A DNA stretch of 25,832 nt from JASBZA01 sp964392065 (GTDB lineage Bacteria > Bacillota > Clostridia > Saccharofermentanales > Fastidiosipilaceae): the NCBI GenBank assembly GCA_964392065.1, contig CAYMOG010000016.1:1-25832 (forward strand), in the 5' to 3' direction. Every line of letters begins with the position of its first letter. The first letter of the stretch is position 1. The notes below the pieces were generated by a model. That model saw nothing but the letters and a program-made list of their open reading frames with translations, did not search any database and was not told the DNA's origin. Made by a program: the position numbers and the translations under genes. Of this stretch, positions 21,948-25,832 are shown piece by piece.

Positions 21948-23456
21948 ATGGCACAAATCTTTGATGTAGAATCTAGAACCTTTGATGAATACTTACTAAT
22001 TCCCAATTTAACAACGAAACAATGTGCGCCTGCAAATGTAAATTTGAAGACACCTATTGTTAAATATAGAAAAGGTGAAGAGGAATCACCTTTATCCATG
22101 AATATCCCGATGACCTCTGCCATTATGCAAGCCGTATCAGATGATGGACTTGCGGTTGCTCTGGCCAGACAAGGCGGACTATCTTTTATCTACTCGAGCC
22201 AGTCTATAGGAAGACAAGCTGAAATGATTAGAAAAGTAAAAGGTTTCAAGGCTGGTATTGTTGTTTCAGATACAAACCTTACTCCTGATGATAAATTACA
22301 AGATGTTCTTGATATAAAAGAGAAGACAGGTCATTCTACAATTTCTATTACCGAAGATGGCACCGCTAATGGCAAGTTCTTAGGTTTAGTCACATCAAGA
22401 GATTATCGTGTTTCACGATTAGATCCAGAGACTAGGATTGCAGAATTTATGACGGATAAGGAACATGTCATTTTTGCTTATGAAGGTATCACTTTATCCG
22501 AAGCAAATGATATTATTTGGGAAAATAAGATTAACCAGTTACCTATTTTAACCGAAGAAGGCTATCTTGTTGGTTTAGTGTTCCGTAAGGACTATGATGC
22601 GCACAAGGAAAATCCATACGAACTACTTGATAAGAAGAAGAGACTATTAGTGGGTGCCGGTATTAATACAAGAGACTACGAGGAGAGAGTGCCTGCTCTA
22701 TTAGAAGCCGGTGCAGACATACTCTGTGTGGATTCTTCTGATGGATTCAGTGAATGGCAAGGCGATACTATTCGTTGGATAAAGGATAAATACGGAGAAA
22801 ATTGTTATATTGGTGGCGGTAACGTTATCGACGAAGCAGGTTTTCGTTTCTTAGCTGAAGCAGGTGCTGATTTCATCAAGATTGGTATTGGCGGAGGTTC
22901 TATCTGTATTACCAGAGAACAAAAAGGTATTGGTATGGGTCAGGCTACGGCTGTACAAATGGTTTCTTCTGCTAGAGATAAATACTTCGATGAAACAGGT
23001 ATATATATTCCTTTATGTTCAGATGGAGGGATTGTGTATGATAATCATATGACACTTGCTCTAGCTATGGGGGCAGACTTCTTGATGTTAGGAAGATACT
23101 TTGCCCGTTTCGATGAGAGTCCAACTAAACGTTTATTTATTAATGGATCATATGTGAAAGAGTATTGGGGAGAAGGCTCTAACCGTGCGAGAAACTGGCA
23201 ACGTTATGAAGATGGTACAGAATCTGGAGGCATGGTATTCGAAGAAGGTGTAGACTCTTATGTGCCTTATGCGGGTTCTTTGAAGGAAAATTTAGAACAT
23301 TCCCTTGCAAAAATTAAGGCAACGATGTGCTCTTGTGGCTCCCTGGATATTGAAGAGTTCCAGAACAATGCCCGATTAATCCGTGTATCCTCGACCAGTA
23401 TTATTGAGGGCGGCGCACATGATGTTATTACAAAAGACAGTGAGATGCGTTCCTAG
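21948..23456 (+). CDS. guaB: IMP dehydrogenase (Tritrichomonas-like type)
   Basis: IMP dehydrogenase oxidises IMP to XMP with NAD, the committed step of GMP synthesis in the cytosol. The protein has 502 residues: a TIM barrel interrupted by a CBS-domain pair at about 100-220. The catalytic loop is GGGSICITREQKGIGMGQ, with nucleophile C320 in place of the usual bacterial GPGSICTTR form. The flap base pair is R419-Y420 (NWQRY). From memory, the loop, the CSDGGIVYDNHMTLALAMGADF block and the C-terminal EGVDSYVPYAG all closely match the Tritrichomonas foetus enzyme, long thought to be of bacterial origin. AGGAGGA lies 6 bases before the ATG. A terminator-like structure precedes it; greA follows. 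Confidence 0.95.
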   Translation: MAQIFDVESRTFDEYLLIPNLTTKQCAPANVNLKTPIVKYRKGEEESPLSMNIPMTSAIMQAVSDDGLAVALARQGGLSFIYSSQSIGRQAEMIRKVKGFKAGIVVSDTNLTPDDKLQDVLDIKEKTGHSTISITEDGTANGKFLGLVTSRDYRVSRLDPETRIAEFMTDKEHVIFAYEGITLSEANDIIWENKINQLPILTEEGYLVGLVFRKDYDAHKENPYELLDKKKRLLVGAGINTRDYEERVPALLEAGADILCVDSSDGFSEWQGDTIRWIKDKYGENCYIGGGNVIDEAGFRFLAEAGADFIKIGIGGGSICITREQKGIGMGQATAVQMVSSARDKYFDETGIYIPLCSDGGIVYDNHMTLALAMGADFLMLGRYFARFDESPTKRLFINGSYVKEYWGEGSNRARNWQRYEDGTESGGMVFEEGVDSYVPYAGSLKENLEHSLAKIKATMCSCGSLDIEEFQNNARLIRVSSTSIIEGGAHDVITKDSEMRS

Positions 23457-23472
23457 GTTCTCTAGGAACGTA
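23446..23472 (+). other. Hairpin spanning the guaB stop codon
   Basis: CGTTCCTAG (23448-23456, ending with the TAG stop) pairs perfectly with CTAGGAACG (23462-23470) around a 5-base loop; one wobble and one A-T pair extend it to 11 bp. No T run follows, so it is a weak terminator at best. It could instead stabilise the guaB mRNA end. Confidence 0.5.
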
Positions 23473-23480
23473 AAATTTAG

Positions 23481-23486
23481 TATAAT
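23481..23486 (+). promoter_or_regulatory. Possible greA-lysS promoter (-10 only)
   Basis: A perfect TATAAT lies 31 bases before the greA start, right after the guaB hairpin. No acceptable -35 is present at 16-18 bases, so read-through from guaB may matter. Confidence 0.35.
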
Positions 23487-23516
23487 AAGAAAATTATAAA
23501 AGGATAGAGGTGCAAT

Positions 23517-23993
23517 ATGGCAGAACAACAAACCTATGAATTTACCCTTGAAGGTATTAATAGACTTAAGGATGAGTTAGAGAGAAGAAAGGTAGAGGAT
23601 CGTTCGGAAATTGCTGAACGTATTCGAGTCGCTCGTTCCTTTGGTGACTTATCTGAAAACTCTGAATATGATGAAGCAAAAATGGCTCAAGCCATGAATG
23701 AGAGTAGAATTCAAGAACTAGAAAATCTTCTGAAAAATGCGAAGCTTATTGAAGAAGAAGACATTAGTAAAACTAGAATTGCTCTGGGTGGTAAGGTTAC
23801 ACTTCAAGATTTGGAAACAAAAGAAGAAACAGAATATACTTTGGTTTCTTCTAAAGAAGAAGATATATTTGAAAATCGTATTTCAACAGATTCTCCTGTA
23901 GGTGCTGCGATTGTAGGTAAGAAAAAGGGTCAAACGGTGAACGTTGCGACTCCGAGTGGAATGATTAAGTATAAGATAGTTAAAATTGGCTAA
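23517..23993 (+). CDS. greA: Transcription elongation factor GreA
   Basis: GreA enters the RNA polymerase secondary channel and stimulates cleavage of backtracked transcripts. The 158 residues have the standard two parts: an N-terminal antiparallel coiled coil (about 8-75) and a C-terminal FKBP-like domain ending in GMIKYKIVKI. The coiled-coil tip reads SFGDLSENSEYDEAK, with the catalytic acidic pair D44 and E47. GAGGTG lies 6 bases before the ATG. lysS starts 11 bases after the stop; greA-lysS adjacency is common in Firmicutes and indicates co-transcription. Nothing in the sequence is unusual. Confidence 0.96.
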   Translation: MAEQQTYEFTLEGINRLKDELERRKVEDRSEIAERIRVARSFGDLSENSEYDEAKMAQAMNESRIQELENLLKNAKLIEEEDISKTRIALGGKVTLQDLETKEETEYTLVSSKEEDIFENRISTDSPVGAAIVGKKKGQTVNVATPSGMIKYKIVKIG

Positions 23994-24004
23994 ATAAATT
24001 TGAA

Positions 24005-25832
24005 ATGGTAGAAAATATGCGTAACGAAAATCTAGATAGTCAGGAAAACCCTGTCCTCTTAGAAGATATCAATGACCAAATGCGTGTGCGTCGCGAGAAA
24101 CTTGAACAGCTTAAAGCAGAGCATAATGATCCTTTCCATCAGCTGAAATTCGATGTGAGCCATAAAGCAAAAGCAATTAAGGCGAACTACGAAGACTTGG
24201 AAGGTCAGGTCGTCTCCCTAGCTGGACGCTTGATGAGCAAACGTGGCATGGGCAAAGTTAGTTTCAGTGATCTTCTTGATAGTACGGACAGAATTCAACT
24301 TATGGTGCGTATTGATGCTCTAGGCGAAGCAAAATATGCGGAATGGAAGAAATTGGATCTAGGAGATCAGATCGGTGTTGTAGGAGAGATTACGAAGACA
24401 AAAACAGGTGAAGTAACCTGCCGTGTCAGTGACTATACGCTGCTGGCCAAATCTATAAGACCACTACCTGAGAAATTCCATGGGTTACAAAACCAAGATT
24501 TACGTTATCGTCAACGATATTTAGACTTAATCGTCAATCCAGAAGTAAAGGAAACGTTTAGGAAGCGTAGTCATATTATTTCTACCATACGTCAAGTTCT
24601 CGATGGGAAGGAATTTTTGGAAGTAGAGACGCCAATACTTAATACCATTCCAGGTGGCGCTGCTGCTAGACCATTCACTACCCATCACAACACATTGAAT
24701 TTAGATATGTTTATGCGTATTGCGCCTGAACTTTATTTAAAAAGACTTATTGTAGGTGGTTTCGATCGTGTTTATGAGATAGGTCGAAACTTCCGTAATG
24801 AGGGCATGGATGCGAAACATAACCCTGAATTCACCATGCTAGAACTCTATCAAGCCTATACGGATTATGTTGGCATGATGGATTTAACGGAAGAGCTTAT
24901 TCATAGAACCGCTCTTGAAGTTAACGGAAGTAGTCAAGTGGAATTAGATGGACACGTTATAAGCTTAGAAAAACCTTTTGCACGTATGACGATGTTGGAA
25001 GCAGTGAAGAAATATGCAGATGTAGATTTTACGCAAATTACGTCTGATGATGAAGCCTTTGAGCTGGCCAAAGCCCACCGTATCGAAGTCAATCCTGCTT
25101 GGAAAAAAGGTGATGTTCTCAATGCTTTATTTGAACAATATGCAGAAGAGAAATTAATCCAACCTACTTTCATCTACGATTATCCTATTGAGGTGTCTCC
25201 TTTGACGAAGAAAAAGGTAAGTAACCCTGAACTTACTGAACGGTTTGAACTATTTATTGGCGGAAATGAGTTTGCTAATGCGTACTCTGAGTTGAATGAT
25301 CCTTTTGATCAGAAACAAAGGTTTGAAGCGCAAGTGGCAAGAAGAGAAGCGGGAGATGATGAGGCCAATATGATTGACCATGATTATCTCACTGCTTTGG
25401 AATATGCCTTGCCTCCTACCGGTGGTATGGGAATGGGTATCGATCGTCTCGTTATGTTACTGACAGGAGAGACTAGCATCCGAGATGTGTTATTATTCCC
25501 AACAATGAAGCCTGTGGGGACATCTAGTTCAGAGAACAAGTCTTCTATGACAGAGCGTGTAGAAGAAGAGAACACCATTACGACAGATTTCGAAAAAATA
25601 GATTTTTCGAAGGTTAAGGTGGAACCATTATTTGAGGATTGGATTGATTTCGAAACCTTCTCTAAGGCTGATTTCAGAGTAGTAAAGGTAATCCATTGTG
25701 AAGAAGTACCTAAGAGTAAGAAACTTCTGAAATTTACATTGGATGATGGCTCAGATAAAGAAAGAGTCATCTTGAGTGGTATCAAAGAATACTATGAGGC
25801 AGAAACTTTAATTGGTAAGACTCTTCTAGCCC
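24005..25832 (+). CDS. lysS: Lysyl-tRNA synthetase with C-terminal tRNA-binding domain (3' partial)
   Basis: A class II synthetase charging tRNA-Lys; 609 residues are visible and the frame is open at the window edge. The N-terminal OB-fold anticodon domain (about 65-160) is followed by motif 1 (RKRSHIISTIRQVL to LEVETPIL), motif 2 starting at R255 (RVYEIGRNFRNEG) and motif 3 GGMGMGIDRLVML (473-485). The catalytic core ends at about residue 503 in LFPTMKP. A charged linker leads to a second domain from about 549 (FETFSKADFRVVKVIHCEEV), which is the EMAPII/MetRS-beta-like tRNA-binding fold. Standard LysRS stops near 500, so this is a fusion, which I recall in some Clostridia. ATG 24005 is chosen; ATG 24017 is possible, and neither has a good binding site. 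Confidence 0.93.
   Translation, partial: MVENMRNENLDSQENPVLLEDINDQMRVRREKLEQLKAEHNDPFHQLKFDVSHKAKAIKANYEDLEGQVVSLAGRLMSKRGMGKVSFSDLLDSTDRIQLMVRIDALGEAKYAEWKKLDLGDQIGVVGEITKTKTGEVTCRVSDYTLLAKSIRPLPEKFHGLQNQDLRYRQRYLDLIVNPEVKETFRKRSHIISTIRQVLDGKEFLEVETPILNTIPGGAAARPFTTHHNTLNLDMFMRIAPELYLKRLIVGGFDRVYEIGRNFRNEGMDAKHNPEFTMLELYQAYTDYVGMMDLTEELIHRTALEVNGSSQVELDGHVISLEKPFARMTMLEAVKKYADVDFTQITSDDEAFELAKAHRIEVNPAWKKGDVLNALFEQYAEEKLIQPTFIYDYPIEVSPLTKKKVSNPELTERFELFIGGNEFANAYSELNDPFDQKQRFEAQVARREAGDDEANMIDHDYLTALEYALPPTGGMGMGIDRLVMLLTGETSIRDVLLFPTMKPVGTSSSENKSSMTERVEEENTITTDFEKIDFSKVKVEPLFEDWIDFETFSKADFRVVKVIHCEEVPKSKKLLKFTLDDGSDKERVILSGIKEYYEAETLIGKTLLA

Noticed and set aside
21883..21969. Short ORF starting ATGGGTGTA in the guaB leader as a possible leader peptide
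   Set aside because: It has no ribosome binding site, starts a few bases from the predicted transcript start and runs out of frame into guaB.
24934..25785. Two minus-strand ORFs of 79 and 133 codons at the right end
   Set aside because: They lie antisense to lysS, which has clear class II motifs and an unbroken frame, and they have no recognisable features.

Overview
The window reads as a low-GC, Gram-positive (Firmicutes, probably Clostridia) chromosome segment. The signs are AGGAGG-type ribosome binding sites, sigma-A-like promoters, AddAB (RexAB) instead of RecBCD, a Pta-AckA acetate pathway, TmcAL, a FabT-like MarR regulator and a LexA box of the GAAC-N4-GTTC type. The standard genetic code fits every frame. 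I cannot name a genus. No rRNA, tRNA, insertion sequence, prophage or CRISPR array is visible; the content is mostly housekeeping.

Layout. (1) 1-930: 3' part of a secreted protein with a Thr/Glu-rich stalk and a CAP/SCP domain, then a terminator. (2) 931-1226: non-coding, with an unexplained foldable block and the rpsT promoter; rpsT follows. (3) 1559-4144, minus strand: tmcAL then tyrS, with a near-consensus tyrS promoter lying over the tmcAL stop codon. (4) 4316-6526: pta-ackA, which makes acetate and ATP from acetyl-CoA. (5) 6605-10206: a lipid cluster of MarR/FabT-like regulator, acyl carrier protein, a PlsC-type acyltransferase on the minus strand and an AMP-forming acyl ligase on the plus strand. 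The divergent acyltransferase/ligase promoter region carries a FabT-like palindrome. (6) 10267-18729: tightly packed genes for a hotdog thioesterase, a sirtuin, AddB and AddA. (7) 18724-21201: tadA (minus), a zinc-ribbon single-pass membrane protein of unknown role (plus) and trxB (minus). (8) 21402-21835: a monocistronic 99-residue membrane protein under an apparent LexA box. (9) 21841-25832: guaB of the Tritrichomonas-like bacterial type behind a terminator-like leader, then greA and lysS. LysS is fused to a C-terminal tRNA-binding domain and runs off the window end.

The most interesting items are the SOS-box-controlled small membrane protein (candidate damage-induced division or envelope effector), the FabT-like operator shared by divergent acyltransferase and acyl-ligase genes (a possible split version of an Aas-like acyl recycling system), the guaB leader structure, and the unassigned RNA-like fold upstream of rpsT. 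None of these was tested by database search; motif comparisons are from memory.
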